Assembly: GCF_000371925.1 (NCBI RefSeq)
Contig: NZ_AQVE01000006.1
Location: 62,001-126,000, forward strand
DNA: 64,000 nucleotides
Reading direction: 5' to 3'
DNA from: Thiolinea disciformis DSM 14473
GTDB lineage: Bacteria; Pseudomonadota; Gammaproteobacteria; Thiotrichales; Thiotrichaceae
Shown here: piece after piece, positions 45,800 to 56,360 of the stretch
How the letters are laid out: every line of letters begins with the position of its first letter
How positions within the stretch are numbered: the stretch's first letter is position 1
Notes under the pieces: model-generated
What the model was told of the DNA's origin: nothing
Database searches by the model: none
Seen by the model: only the letters and a program-made list of their open reading frames with translations
Position numbers and translations under genes: made by a program

Positions 45800-46911
45800 G
45801 TCACACATTCTATAAGGCACTAAAACCACGCCAAATCTGCGATACCGAATTATTGTTAAATGGTGGCTTTGCCCCTTTAAACGGTTTCTTAAATGAAGCA
45901 GATTACCAGAGTGTACTCGATACCATGCGCCTAACAACCGGCGAATTGTGGCCGCTACCAGTCAATTTGGCTTGTTCACCGGATGAAATTGCGCAGATCA
46001 AAAAGGCTGATCGGGTAGTCTTGACCATGCCTGATGGCTTTGAATTAGCGGAACTAGAAGTCGGTGATATTTATCAGCCCGACTATCATCGTGAAGCGGA
46101 AAAAGCGTTTGGGGCGGATGACGATAATCATCCTTTTGTGCAAATTTTGCGCCATCGCCAACAAGAAGGTATGTGGTATGTGGGCGGTAGTTTGAATAAA
46201 ATCAACGATGTGTCGCATAAGCGCTTTCCCGAAATTCGTCATTCACCGGCTGAATTAAAGCGTATTTTTAAAGCCTTAGGCTGGGAAAAAATTGTTGCTT
46301 TTCAAACGCGCAATCCGATGCACAAATCGCATTATCATCTGACTTTGAATGCTTTGGCCGAGGTGGGTGACGATGCACACTTATTACTCCATCCTGTGGT
46401 CGGTGTAACACAAGATGTTGATATTCATTATGATTTGCGTGTGCGTTGCTACCAAAAGCTCTTAAAGTATTATCCAGAAGGCAAAGTTTATCTTTCTCTT
46501 TTACCACTGTCGATGCGCATGGCTGGCCCACGTGAAGCGGTGTGGCACGCGATTATTCGCAAGAATTATGGGGCTACGCACTTCATCATTGGGCGCGATC
46601 ATGCTGGTCCATCGTTCAAGAAACAAGATGGCAGCGATTTTTATTCACCGTATGCGGCGCAAGATTTATTGCTGCAATATGCGGATGAAATTGGCATTCA
46701 GGTGGTGAAATCAAAAGCGATTTCCTATGTGGAAAACGAGCAGAAGTACCTGACCGAAGATCAAATTCAGCCACATCATAAGGTATTGAATATCTCTGGC
46801 ACACAACAGCGTCAATTATTGCGCGAAGGTAAGCCATTGCAGGATTGGTTTACTTTCCCTGACATTCGCGATGAGCTGCAACGTGAATTTCAACAGGAAA
46901 ATGCGGCATGA
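45796..46911 (+). CDS. sat: Sulfate adenylyltransferase
   Basis: A 371-residue single-polypeptide ATP sulfurylase (not CysDN) with FQTRNPMHKSHYHL, containing the first ATP-binding motif, VVGVTQDVDIHYDLRVRCYQ, and GRDHAGP, the second active-site signature. It activates sulfate to APS. Homodimeric Sat also works in reverse in sulfur oxidisers, but the gene overlaps cysH before and cysI after by four bases each, so here it serves assimilation. No APS kinase domain is fused. Confidence 0.94.
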   Translation: MSHTFYKALKPRQICDTELLLNGGFAPLNGFLNEADYQSVLDTMRLTTGELWPLPVNLACSPDEIAQIKKADRVVLTMPDGFELAELEVGDIYQPDYHREAEKAFGADDDNHPFVQILRHRQQEGMWYVGGSLNKINDVSHKRFPEIRHSPAELKRIFKALGWEKIVAFQTRNPMHKSHYHLTLNALAEVGDDAHLLLHPVVGVTQDVDIHYDLRVRCYQKLLKYYPEGKVYLSLLPLSMRMAGPREAVWHAIIRKNYGATHFIIGRDHAGPSFKKQDGSDFYSPYAAQDLLLQYADEIGIQVVKSKAISYVENEQKYLTEDQIQPHHKVLNISGTQQRQLLREGKPLQDWFTFPDIRDELQREFQQENAA

Positions 46912-48626
46912 CTAAGCCGATTCCCAAAGGTCTAAACGAACGCGCTATCAATGGCTCGGACGTTGAGCGCATCAAAGATCAGAGTAATTATTTGCGTGGA
47001 ACCTTGGTGGAAAGTTTTGCCAATCCACTGACAGGCTCGATTTCAGCGGATGACCATCAGCTCATCAAATTCCACGGGACTTATGAGCAAGATGATCGTG
47101 ATCGCCGCAATGAGCGTTTAGCGCGTAAACTTGAACCTGCTTATGAGTTCATGATTCGGGCACGCATTCCGGGCGGTAATGTGACGGCGGAACAATGGCT
47201 TGCGTTAGATACGATTAGTGACTTATACGGTAATCATACCTTTCGCCTGACCACGCGCCAAACGGTGCAATTTCATGGCATCGTGAAATTTAAGCTCAAG
47301 CAAACGATTCAGGCAATGGATAAAGCGCTACTGGATAGTATTGCGGGTTGTGGTGATGTGAACCGGAATGTGATGTGTTCCCCCGACCCTGCGCTGTCGA
47401 GTATCAATGCGCAAGTTTACCCGTGGGCGACAAAAATCAGCGAGCATTTGATGCCAAAATCGCGTGCTTATCATGAGATTTGGTTGGACGAGCCACAAGG
47501 AAGAACGCTGGTGGCTGGCGGGGAAGCGGAGGAAATCGAGCCACTTTATGGCAAGCATTATTTGCCACGTAAATTCAAAATTGGCATCGCGATTCCACCG
47601 CACAATGAAAGCGATGTACATATGAATGACATTGGCTTAATTGCTATTGCCAAAAATGACCAATTACTTGGTTTCAATGTGGCAGTGGGAGGCGGTTTAG
47701 GTATGACCTTCGGCCGTGAAGATACCTATGCCCGCTTAGCGACTGATATTGGTTTTTGCACACCTGAGCAAGTCTTGGATGTGGTCTATCACACCGTGGC
47801 GATTCAACGGGATTTTGGCAATCGCCAAGACCGCAAATTGTCACGCTTCAAATATACGATTGATAAATATGGTTTGGAGTGGTTTAAGCAGGAGTTGGCA
47901 GCACGTTGTGGTTTTGAATTGCAGGCTCTACATCCCTATACCTTCACTACCACCGGTGATCGTTTTGGCTGGGCAGAAACCACGGATAAACGTTGGCATT
48001 TGGGCTTACGCTTAGAGCATGGCCGCATCCAAGATACTGAAAAAACAAGCATTAAATCGGCTTTAGCGCAAATCGCTCGTGAAAAACTCTGTGCTTTTCG
48101 CATGACCGCGAATCAAAACGTGTTTTTGACCGAGGTAAAGAAAAATAATAAGGCACGTATTGTCAATATTTTAAAAGAACATGGTTATGAAAGTGATGCG
48201 AGTCATTTGTCAGGGCTGCGTCGAAATTCAATTGCCTGTGTTGCTTTGAATACCTGCCCCCAAGCAATGGCAGAAGCAGAACGCTATTTACCAAACTTAA
48301 TCACCAAATTAGAGCCGATTTTGGATAAATACGGTTTGCTGCAAGATAATATTAAAATCCGTATGACGGGCTGCCCTAATGGTTGTGGACGCTCCGTGAT
48401 GGCTGAAATTGGTTTTATTGGTAAGTCGCCCGGCCGTTATAACTTGTACTTAGGTGGTGGTTTTAATGGACAGCGTTTGAATAAGCTCTATCGAGAGAAT
48501 CTGGATGAAGCGGCGATCTTAACGACGTTGGAACCGATTTTAGCCGATTATGCCAATCAGCGTGAAACAGGTGAAACGTTTGGGGATTTTATCCTGCGTA
48601 AAGGTTTACTGGATCAAGCGGCTTAA
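46908..48626 (+). CDS. cysI: Assimilatory sulfite reductase hemoprotein subunit
   Basis: The 572-residue siroheme protein has two-fold ferredoxin-like halves (FRLTTRQTVQFHGIVK; CGDVNRNVMCSPDPA). The [4Fe-4S]-siroheme ligands are in CVALNTCPQA and RMTGCPNGCGRSVMAEIGF. It reduces sulfite to sulfide with electrons from CysJ. The start overlaps sat by four bases. Last gene of the operon; a terminator follows 29 bases later. Confidence 0.95.
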   Translation: MTKPIPKGLNERAINGSDVERIKDQSNYLRGTLVESFANPLTGSISADDHQLIKFHGTYEQDDRDRRNERLARKLEPAYEFMIRARIPGGNVTAEQWLALDTISDLYGNHTFRLTTRQTVQFHGIVKFKLKQTIQAMDKALLDSIAGCGDVNRNVMCSPDPALSSINAQVYPWATKISEHLMPKSRAYHEIWLDEPQGRTLVAGGEAEEIEPLYGKHYLPRKFKIGIAIPPHNESDVHMNDIGLIAIAKNDQLLGFNVAVGGGLGMTFGREDTYARLATDIGFCTPEQVLDVVYHTVAIQRDFGNRQDRKLSRFKYTIDKYGLEWFKQELAARCGFELQALHPYTFTTTGDRFGWAETTDKRWHLGLRLEHGRIQDTEKTSIKSALAQIAREKLCAFRMTANQNVFLTEVKKNNKARIVNILKEHGYESDASHLSGLRRNSIACVALNTCPQAMAEAERYLPNLITKLEPILDKYGLLQDNIKIRMTGCPNGCGRSVMAEIGFIGKSPGRYNLYLGGGFNGQRLNKLYRENLDEAAILTTLEPILADYANQRETGETFGDFILRKGLLDQAA

Positions 48627-48654
48627 TTAATGTTTTTTTACAACAGGCTAAGCG

Positions 48655-48689
48655 AAAGAGGCAGGAAGTTATTCTTGCCTCTTTTATTT
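48655..48689 (+). terminator. Terminator after cysI
   Basis: AAAGAGGCAGGAA (48655-48667) pairs with TTCTTGCCTCTTT (48672-48684) with one mismatch, around a four-base loop, and T-rich sequence follows. It lies between cysI and the end of glgP and may serve both strands. Confidence 0.75.
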
Positions 48690-48696
48690 CAAACTA

Positions 48697-51189
48697 TCAA
48701 TCGTCGCTTAGGGATTTTAAGTGCCAAATATCTTGATTGTATTCGAGCATAGTTCTGTCGGTAGAGAAGAAGCCACTATTTGCCGTATTGAGAATACTCA
48801 TGCGTGTCCAGCGCTCTTGATCTTGCCATGCCTTAGCAACTTGTTCTTGCATAGCCACATAGCTTCGAAAATCAGCTAGGGTCATCCATGGGTCGTTCGG
48901 GTTTAATAGAGCATCAAGCACCCTATCAAAAATCCCCGGCTCCCATTGATTGAAATGACCACTACGAATTAAATCCAGCACACCTTTTAAATCTTCGTCT
49001 TGTTCGACATATTCCCAAGGACGATAATTACGACGCAAAGCCTCGACTTCATTAGCACGCAAGCCAAATAAGAAAAAGTTTTCTGCACCTACGGCATCAA
49101 GAATCTCAATATTCGCACCATCATAAGTGCCAATGGTTAGCGCTCCATTCATCATGAGCTTCATATTGCCGGTACCAGAGGCTTCTTTCCCAGCCGTAGA
49201 AATTTGCTCAGACAAATCCGCTGCTGGCGCAATAATTTCCATACTTGAGACGCGATAATTGGGTAGAAAGGCAAGTTTTAGTTTGCCATCTACCTCAGGA
49301 TCACTATTGACGACTTGTGCAACGCTATTAATCATCTTAATAATGCGTTTCGCCATGATATAACCGGGCGCCGCTTTCCCACCAATTAAAACGCAGCGAT
49401 TCACCATATTCTCCGTTTTTCCAAGGCGAATGCGGCGATATAAATGTACTACATGTAATAAATTTAATAATTGGCGTTTATATTCATGAATGCGCTTCAC
49501 TTGAATATCAAATAAGGCGGTTGGATCAAAATCAACTTGGCATTCTGCCTTAACTAAAGCAGCTAAGCGGCGCTTATTAGCTAGTTTTGTGTCATGCCAA
49601 CGTTGCTGAAATTCACGCTGCGCTGGTTCTGCATAAGGTTTTAAACCTGCTAATTGGGATAAATCACGTACCCAGCCATCGCCAATTTTTTCGGTAATCA
49701 AAGCACTCATTAAAGGATTTGCTTGTGCCACCCAGCGCCGTGGGGTTACCCCATTAGTTTTATTATTGAATTTCTCTGGCCATAATTCATAAAAGTCACG
49801 GAATAAACCTTCAATCAATAATTGTGAGTGTAGCGCGGCTACCCCATTAATGGAGAAGCTTCCTACAATAGCGAGCCAAGCCATGCGAACTTGGCGCACT
49901 GGGCCTTCTTCAATTAACGACATGCGCCGTTGACGATCCACATCCCCCGGCCAACGCCGCGCGACCTCAGTTAGGAAACGTGCATTGATTTCATAGATGA
50001 TTTCTAAAAGACGGGGTAAGAGACGTTCAAATAAATGTACAGGCCAACGCTCTAAGGCTTCGGGTAATAAAGTATGATTGGTATACGCCATACATTTCGA
50101 GGTAATTTGCCACGCAGCATCCCATTCCAAACCCTTCTCATCTACTAAAATACGCATCAACTCTGCGACTGCAATTGTCGGATGGGTATCATTCATTTGA
50201 AACACATTTTCTGCTGCAAAGAAGCGCTCATACTGGGTTTGGCCGCTAGCTTCCCAAATACGGATCGCATCTTTTAAACTCGAGGAAGCGAGGAAATATT
50301 GCTGGCGCAAACGTAATTCTTTGCCATTTTCGCTGCTGTCATTCGGATAAAGCACCATGGAAATATGCTCAGCATTATTCTTAGCTTGTACTGCTTCTGA
50401 ATAACTACCGTCATTAAATTCCTGTAAATCAAATTCATTGGTTGCTGAGGATTTCCATAAGCGCAAGGTATTGACTGTATCGTTTTTATAGCCTGCAATC
50501 GGCATATCAAATGGCACAGCGATAACATCCGAGGTTTCTACCCAACGAACGCGTGGTTTTCCCTGTGCATCATTATAACGCTCAGTGCGCCCACCAAATT
50601 GAATACGCTGTTTATATTCAGGGCGCTCAATTTCCCAAGGATTTCCATCACTTAACCAATGATCAGGGTCTTCAGCTTGGTAACCATTATTAATACGTTG
50701 GCGGAACATGCCATATTCGTAGCGAATGCCATAACCAATCACGGGTAGGCGCAAGGTTGCGCAGCTATCCATAAAGCACGCAGCCAAGCGTCCTAAACCA
50801 CCATTGCCTAAACCTGCATCTGGCTCTTCTTCAACAATAGCTTCTAAATTGGCACAATAATTATCGAGAGCGGTTTTGACATTCCCAGTAAGGCCGAGGT
50901 TGATGAGGTTATTACTTAAGGAGCGACCAATTAGAAATTCTAAGGACATATAATAAGCGCGGCGTGTGCCCGGCTCTAAATAATCCGCCCACGTATTACG
51001 CCAGCCCACCATTAAACGCTCGCGAATGGTATAAGCTAACGCCTCATAATTATAAAACTCAGGGCAGCCCTGAAAACGTCCTAGAAAATATGACAAATAG
51101 CGATGGTAATCATTACCTAAGGTTTCTGCGTCGTTAGTTAAATACTCTAAACGCATTAGGCGATAATCGGGGTTATTCGCATTACTCAT
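48697..51189 (-). CDS. glgP: Glycogen/starch phosphorylase
   Basis: The 830 residues span a complete phosphorylase: GNGGLGRLAACFMDS, YEYGMFRQ, DTHPTIAVAELMRILVDE, NGVTPRRWV, VKRIHEYKRQLLN and the pyridoxal-phosphate segment EASGTGNMKLMMNGALTIGT with the lysine in GNMK. It releases glucose-1-phosphate from glycogen or maltodextrin ends. Last gene of the GH57-malQ-glgB-glgA-glgP operon, 47 bases after glgA. The breakdown enzyme thus shares a transcript with the synthesis enzymes. Confidence 0.96.
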   Translation of the reverse strand: MSNANNPDYRLMRLEYLTNDAETLGNDYHRYLSYFLGRFQGCPEFYNYEALAYTIRERLMVGWRNTWADYLEPGTRRAYYMSLEFLIGRSLSNNLINLGLTGNVKTALDNYCANLEAIVEEEPDAGLGNGGLGRLAACFMDSCATLRLPVIGYGIRYEYGMFRQRINNGYQAEDPDHWLSDGNPWEIERPEYKQRIQFGGRTERYNDAQGKPRVRWVETSDVIAVPFDMPIAGYKNDTVNTLRLWKSSATNEFDLQEFNDGSYSEAVQAKNNAEHISMVLYPNDSSENGKELRLRQQYFLASSSLKDAIRIWEASGQTQYERFFAAENVFQMNDTHPTIAVAELMRILVDEKGLEWDAAWQITSKCMAYTNHTLLPEALERWPVHLFERLLPRLLEIIYEINARFLTEVARRWPGDVDRQRRMSLIEEGPVRQVRMAWLAIVGSFSINGVAALHSQLLIEGLFRDFYELWPEKFNNKTNGVTPRRWVAQANPLMSALITEKIGDGWVRDLSQLAGLKPYAEPAQREFQQRWHDTKLANKRRLAALVKAECQVDFDPTALFDIQVKRIHEYKRQLLNLLHVVHLYRRIRLGKTENMVNRCVLIGGKAAPGYIMAKRIIKMINSVAQVVNSDPEVDGKLKLAFLPNYRVSSMEIIAPAADLSEQISTAGKEASGTGNMKLMMNGALTIGTYDGANIEILDAVGAENFFLFGLRANEVEALRRNYRPWEYVEQDEDLKGVLDLIRSGHFNQWEPGIFDRVLDALLNPNDPWMTLADFRSYVAMQEQVAKAWQDQERWTRMSILNTANSGFFSTDRTMLEYNQDIWHLKSLSDD

Positions 51190-51236
51190 GTAAAAAATCT
51201 CTCAAAAACTGAAGGTGGCGCATAGTTGCAACAGAG

Positions 51237-52694
51237 TTATTGATAAAGCTCTAAATAACGGCGGGCACTTTGCTCCCAACTAAAATCAGTTGTCATTCCA
51301 CGCTTTTGCCATTGTCGCCATTGCGCTGGGTTATTCGCAAATAAACTCAAGGCCCAGCGTAACGTCCCCAATAGCGCTTGTTGTGAAGGGGTGTAAAATA
51401 CAAAGCCATTGGCTGTGCCTGCACTGGTATTGTCGGGCGTGGCATTCACAACTGTGTCCGCTAAGCCACCTGTATGAAATACGACGGGCAAAGTTCCATA
51501 TTTTAAACTGTACATCTGATTTAGACCGCAAGGCTCAAAGCGCGAGGGCATTAAGAATAGGTCTGATCCAGCTTCCAATAAATGCGCTAAGGCTTCGTTA
51601 TAACCAATATAAACAAATACACGTTCTGGAAAACGCGCGGCTAAGTTATTTAAAGCCTGTTCAAAGTAGCTATGCCCGCTGCCGATGAGAACAAAGTTGG
51701 CATTGGTTTCGGCAAGGAGTGTGGGAATCACATCTAACACCATATCAATACCTTTTTGCTCTACAAGTCGGCTGACTAAACCAAGCAAAGGCCGTGCCAA
51801 CATTTCAGGTGTGACGGTTTTTCCATAGCGCTCAAGCAGGGCTTTTTTATTAGCTTGTTTGCCTTCGATCACTTGCTCTACACCGTAGGGTGGCTGCAAG
51901 AATTTATCTGTGCGAGGATTCCATTCGCTGTCATCGATGCCGTTTAGGATACCGTGTAGCTTGTAGGCACGTGAGCGCAGCAAGCCATCCATTCCATAAC
52001 CAAATTGGGGCGTGCAGATTTCTTTGGCATAGGTTGGACTAACCGTAGTCACTTGATCGGCATAAGCAATGCCTGCTTTGAGCATGGAAAAACCACCGTA
52101 AAATTCAACACCTTCTGGTGACCACCAATGCCAAGGTAAATGCAGTTGGTCATAAACCGCCCGTGAAAAATGACCGCCATACGCTAAGTTGTGGATGGTA
52201 AACAGGGTGCGTGGGCGCGGATGGAGGGTCTCGACCATGCCCATTAATAAGCCTGTTTGCCAATCATGCGCATGAACCACATCCGGTCGCCAGCCTAAGC
52301 CCAAAGCATCGCCTGCCAATTGCGCAGCAGCACGGCAAAATACCGTAAAACGTTCGGCATTATCCGGCCAATCATAGCCGTGCGGATGCATATAAGGATT
52401 GCCATGACGCCCAAAGAGAGTAGAGCATTCAATCAGCCACACGGGGAAAGGGAAGGCCGGATGATGAGTTTCCAACACACGAATCCGGTGATTGCGTCCT
52501 GTGCCCCAAATATCTAATCCACCCAAGACGATAATTTCGGTGACTAAATCGAGAATATCTTGATAAGCAGGTAGTAGTAATCGTACCTCCGTGTCTAAAT
52601 CATGTAATGCCCGTGGCAAGCCATATGCTACATCAGCAAGGCCACCGGTTTTAATTAAGGGATAAGCCTCACTGGCTGCAAACAACACTTTCAT
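51237..52694 (-). CDS. glgA: Glycogen synthase
   Basis: The 485-residue GT5 glucosyltransferase begins [22 protein letters not shown], the KTGGL motif of ADP-glucose binding. It continues with [36 protein letters not shown] and [24 protein letters not shown], where the late Glu pair and Cys are family hallmarks. It elongates alpha-1,4-glucan from ADP-glucose. It starts six bases after glgB. No ADP-glucose pyrophosphorylase gene (glgC) is in the window. Confidence 0.97.
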   Translation of the reverse strand: MKVLFAASEAYPLIKTGGLADVAYGLPRALHDLDTEVRLLLPAYQDILDLVTEIIVLGGLDIWGTGRNHRIRVLETHHPAFPFPVWLIECSTLFGRHGNPYMHPHGYDWPDNAERFTVFCRAAAQLAGDALGLGWRPDVVHAHDWQTGLLMGMVETLHPRPRTLFTIHNLAYGGHFSRAVYDQLHLPWHWWSPEGVEFYGGFSMLKAGIAYADQVTTVSPTYAKEICTPQFGYGMDGLLRSRAYKLHGILNGIDDSEWNPRTDKFLQPPYGVEQVIEGKQANKKALLERYGKTVTPEMLARPLLGLVSRLVEQKGIDMVLDVIPTLLAETNANFVLIGSGHSYFEQALNNLAARFPERVFVYIGYNEALAHLLEAGSDLFLMPSRFEPCGLNQMYSLKYGTLPVVFHTGGLADTVVNATPDNTSAGTANGFVFYTPSQQALLGTLRWALSLFANNPAQWRQWQKRGMTTDFSWEQSARRYLELYQ

Positions 52695-52700
52695 GCGGGA

Positions 52701-54929
52701 TTAGGCTTCCGAAGAGTCAGAGGATGGTGATGTGGACAAGCTTTCTTCGCTTGCCGCCTTAACACTTTGTAAAAAAACTGCCCCTAAGGGTGGCAGCGTC
52801 ACTTCCAGTGATTGAGAAAACCCCATCCATGGTTTGCTTTGTACTGCAAGCTTTCCTGCATTGCCGCAGTTACTACCACCATAGTAACCACTATCGGTAT
52901 TCAAAATTTCACGATAATCCGCGTATTGTGGTATGCCAATCCGATAGTTATGCCGCACAACAGGGGTGAAATTCAAGATAACTATCACTTCTGCGCCCGG
53001 GGTACTACTACTGCGCATTAAGCTTAATACGGATTGTTCGGAGTCATTGCAGTCAATCCAGCGGAAACCTTGTGGCTCAAAATCAAACTGATGTAGTGCA
53101 GGCAGGGTATTATACAAGCGATTGAGGTCACCAATCAGTTGGCGTAAGGAGTCATGAGCCGGATATTTTAAGAGTGACCAGTCTAGCTCGACATTTTCAT
53201 TCCACTCAAGCCACTGTCCAAACTCACTGCCCATAAAGAGAAGTTTCTTACCCGGATGGGCGTATTGCCACGCATAGAATAAACGCAAGTTCGCGAACTT
53301 CTGCCAATAATCCCCAGGCATTTTACCCAGCATACTGCGTTTCATATGGACGACTTCATCGTGTGATAAAGGCAGCACAAAATTCTCGCTGTAGGCATAC
53401 ATTTGGCTGAAAGTGAGCTGGTTATGGTGATATTTGCGGTAAATCGGGTCTTGGCTAATATAGCGCAAATTATCGTTCATCCAGCCCATATTCCACTTCA
53501 TGGAAAACCCCAGACCACCAATTTCAATGGGGCGCGACACCGCAGGCCACGAGGTTGATTCTTCCGCAATAGTGACGACACCCGGATATTCCCAGTGCAC
53601 GATTTTATTAAGTTCGCGTAGGAATTCGACCGCCTCTAAATTCTCACGTCCGCCATATTGATTGGCGACCCATTGCCCTGAGGGACGCGAATAATCTAAG
53701 TAGAGCATGGAGGCAACCGCATCCACACGCAGTCCATCAATATGAAATTCATGGATCCAATATAAAGCATTGGCTAGGAGGAAGTTTTTTACCTCTAAGC
53801 GCCCATAATCAAAAATCAGCGTACCCCAATCACGATGCTCACCTTTGCGAGGGTCGGCATATTCGTACAGGGGTTCGCCTATAAAGCGTGCTAGGGCGAA
53901 TTCATCGCGCGGGAAGTGCCCCGGAACCCAATCCAGAATTACGCCTAAATTATTCTGATGGCATTGATCGATGAAATAACGAAAATCTTCTGGCGTACCT
54001 TGGCGGGCGCTAGGCGCGTAATATCCCGTTACTTGATAGCCCCACGATTGGTCAAGCGGATGTTCGGAAACCGGCAATAATTCTAAGTGGGTGTAGCCCA
54101 ATTCGCGTGCATAAGGAATCAGGGTCTCTGCGAGTTCGCGCCACTTATAAAAACTGCCATCCTCATGTTGTCGCCATGAACCGGCATGAACCTCATAAAT
54201 TGACATGGGTTGATGACGCCAGTCACCTTCCACACGATTTTTTATCCAAGTGTTATCTTGCCATACATAAGTATTTTTTTCTGGAACCCGAGAAGTTGTT
54301 TCAGGGCGCAAGAACATCTGTTGTGCATAGGGATCGGTTTTGCGCACAATGGTGTGATGGCGCGATAAAATTTCAAACTTGTACGCTTCGCCCGCAGCCA
54401 TATCGGGGATAAATAATTCCCAAATACCACTAGCACCACGTGAGCGCATTGGGTGGCGTAAGCCATCCCAATCATTGAAATTTCCCACCACACTGACCCG
54501 CAAGGCAGTAGGTGCCCATACCGCAAATTGACAGCCACTCACGCCTTCTATTTCAGTCAGATGCGCACCCAGCATGCGCCAAGCTTGTAGATGCTTACCC
54601 TCATTAAACAGGTGCATATCCAGCTCACCAATTTGGGGTGCAAAGGTGTAAGGGCTATAGCCTTCAATCCATTGCTGTGATTTTTTTTCTAGCCAACGCA
54701 AAGGGATATGTGGTGAAGCAGGCATCGCTTTCAGGTGTAATTCAAAAGCGTCGGTGCCTTCAAAACGTTGAAAGACTTGACCATCTTGGGTTTCTAGCTG
54801 GTCGGCCTGAGGCATAAAGACACGCAAGACCTTGCCAGTCTCGCTATCATGCCAACCTAAATACTGAAAGGGATCGTGATGAGCTCCAGCCTGTAGGCGC
54901 TGTAGTTCAGAGTTCAGTTCCGTTGTCAT
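52701..54929 (-). CDS. glgB: 1,4-alpha-glucan branching enzyme
   Basis: With the start at 54929 (GAGGAG eight bases upstream) the enzyme has 742 residues. It contains the N1 domain (HHDPFQYLGWH), a CBM48 module (FAVWAPTALRVSVVGNFNDWDG) and a GH13 catalytic barrel with LLPVSEHPLDQSWGYQVTGYYAPSAR, nucleophile Asp in GLRVDAVASMLY, acid/base Glu in TIAEESTSWP and LSHDEVVHMKRSML. It forms alpha-1,6 branches in glycogen. The C-terminal tail is Ser-rich and unusual. Confidence 0.97.
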   Translation of the reverse strand: MTTELNSELQRLQAGAHHDPFQYLGWHDSETGKVLRVFMPQADQLETQDGQVFQRFEGTDAFELHLKAMPASPHIPLRWLEKKSQQWIEGYSPYTFAPQIGELDMHLFNEGKHLQAWRMLGAHLTEIEGVSGCQFAVWAPTALRVSVVGNFNDWDGLRHPMRSRGASGIWELFIPDMAAGEAYKFEILSRHHTIVRKTDPYAQQMFLRPETTSRVPEKNTYVWQDNTWIKNRVEGDWRHQPMSIYEVHAGSWRQHEDGSFYKWRELAETLIPYARELGYTHLELLPVSEHPLDQSWGYQVTGYYAPSARQGTPEDFRYFIDQCHQNNLGVILDWVPGHFPRDEFALARFIGEPLYEYADPRKGEHRDWGTLIFDYGRLEVKNFLLANALYWIHEFHIDGLRVDAVASMLYLDYSRPSGQWVANQYGGRENLEAVEFLRELNKIVHWEYPGVVTIAEESTSWPAVSRPIEIGGLGFSMKWNMGWMNDNLRYISQDPIYRKYHHNQLTFSQMYAYSENFVLPLSHDEVVHMKRSMLGKMPGDYWQKFANLRLFYAWQYAHPGKKLLFMGSEFGQWLEWNENVELDWSLLKYPAHDSLRQLIGDLNRLYNTLPALHQFDFEPQGFRWIDCNDSEQSVLSLMRSSSTPGAEVIVILNFTPVVRHNYRIGIPQYADYREILNTDSGYYGGSNCGNAGKLAVQSKPWMGFSQSLEVTLPPLGAVFLQSVKAASEESLSTSPSSDSSEA

Positions 54930-54956
54930 GCTCCTCACTCCTCAATTATTGCTTTA

Positions 54957-56360
54957 TTAGCTATCGGGCTGTGGTTGTAGGCGCTGGTGTTGCGCAAGTT
55001 TTTTACGCAAGGTGGTCGCTAAGGTTTCGGGTACTTGATTCCATGTAAAGCGCCATTGCCAATTGTGTGCACCCACCGTACCCGGGGTGTTCATGCGCGC
55101 TTCACTACCTAATTCTAGTAAATCCTGCCATGGTAGCATGACTAAACCGGCGCGGCTGGCAAACAGCGCTTCCATCACTAAGGCGCTTATAGAAGAGGTT
55201 GTGTCAGTTGAGTTTGACAACATCGCGCGCGCCCAGTCTTGTTGTAAGGTGCTAAGACTATTGAACCAACCCAGCAAGGTATCATTATCGTGAGTTCCAC
55301 TATAATAAACCGTATTTTCTCGCACATTATGCGGTTTGTGAGGGTTGTCTGCAAAATGATCAAAGGCAAATTGCAACACTGCCATGCCAGGTAAGTGAAA
55401 TCGGTTCCTGAGGGCATTCACCTCATGGGTGATAATGCCTAAATCTTCTGCCACCAAGGGGAGAATGCCCATTTCGCTTTGGACTTTCTCAAGTAATTGA
55501 TCGCCGACAACCTTTTGCCAATGCCCATTAATAGCCGTTTCTGAATCATTCGGGATCATCCACACTGCTTCCAAACCGCGAAAATGATCAATCCGCACTA
55601 AATCAAAACAGTCAAAATGATAACGTAAGCGCTCGCGCCACCACTGGAACTGCTCCGCCTGCATAAAATCCCAGTTATAGTGCGGATTGCCCCAGCGCTG
55701 CCCCGTTTCGGAAAAGTAATCGGGTGGCACCCCGGTTACAAAAGTAGGATGGCGCTGCTCGTCTAAGAGAAAGCGCTCCGGATGCGCCCAAACATCGGCA
55801 CTATCATAAGCGACGAAAATCGGCATATCGCCAAATAAACGAATACCGCGTTGCTGGGCAGCTTGGCGTAGTTGTTGCCATTGATACCAGCATTCAAACT
55901 GTTGTTTGATACGTGCAAAAATCGGCTTGGCATGGTCGGTGCGAAACTGGAGTAGGCTTGCGGGATCACGTAGGCGATAGTGGTCGGGCCAATGAAACCA
56001 TTCTAAACCCCCTAGTTGTGTTTTTAATTCCATGAATAGGGCGAAGTCGTCTAGCCAAGCGTTATTTTCCGTATACCAACGCGTAAAAAGCGGCCAGCGC
56101 GCATCGCCACTTTGTAGATCAGTATCCAGCGCTGTAGCAGGAAATAAGTTGGGATCTAAGGCAAAGGCTGATGTCGATTGATAGGGCGATAGATCGCTTA
56201 AAGGCACGCCAATCGGAAGTACCTGCCAAACGCTAATACCGGCTTCTTTCAGCCAATCGAGCCAGCGAATGGCATCCTCACCTAAGCGTCCAGAAGGTAA
56301 TGATGTTGGGTGTAATAAAATACCGGCTTGGCGTTGATCCGGTAATAACGCTGCAGTCAT
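54957..56360 (-). CDS. malQ: 4-alpha-glucanotransferase (amylomaltase)
   Basis: The 467-residue GH77 enzyme of the short, bacterial amylomaltase kind has LHPTSLPSGRLGEDA near the start, PDYFSETGQRWGNPHYNW, nucleophile Asp in LVRIDHFRGLEAVW, acid/base Glu in VAEDLGIIT and FDHFADNPHKPHN, then YSGTHDNDTL. It moves maltosyl or longer units between alpha-glucans, trimming or regrowing chains. Its start overlaps the GH57 gene by four bases; glgB follows 27 bases downstream. Confidence 0.96.
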   Translation of the reverse strand: MTAALLPDQRQAGILLHPTSLPSGRLGEDAIRWLDWLKEAGISVWQVLPIGVPLSDLSPYQSTSAFALDPNLFPATALDTDLQSGDARWPLFTRWYTENNAWLDDFALFMELKTQLGGLEWFHWPDHYRLRDPASLLQFRTDHAKPIFARIKQQFECWYQWQQLRQAAQQRGIRLFGDMPIFVAYDSADVWAHPERFLLDEQRHPTFVTGVPPDYFSETGQRWGNPHYNWDFMQAEQFQWWRERLRYHFDCFDLVRIDHFRGLEAVWMIPNDSETAINGHWQKVVGDQLLEKVQSEMGILPLVAEDLGIITHEVNALRNRFHLPGMAVLQFAFDHFADNPHKPHNVRENTVYYSGTHDNDTLLGWFNSLSTLQQDWARAMLSNSTDTTSSISALVMEALFASRAGLVMLPWQDLLELGSEARMNTPGTVGAHNWQWRFTWNQVPETLATTLRKKLAQHQRLQPQPDS

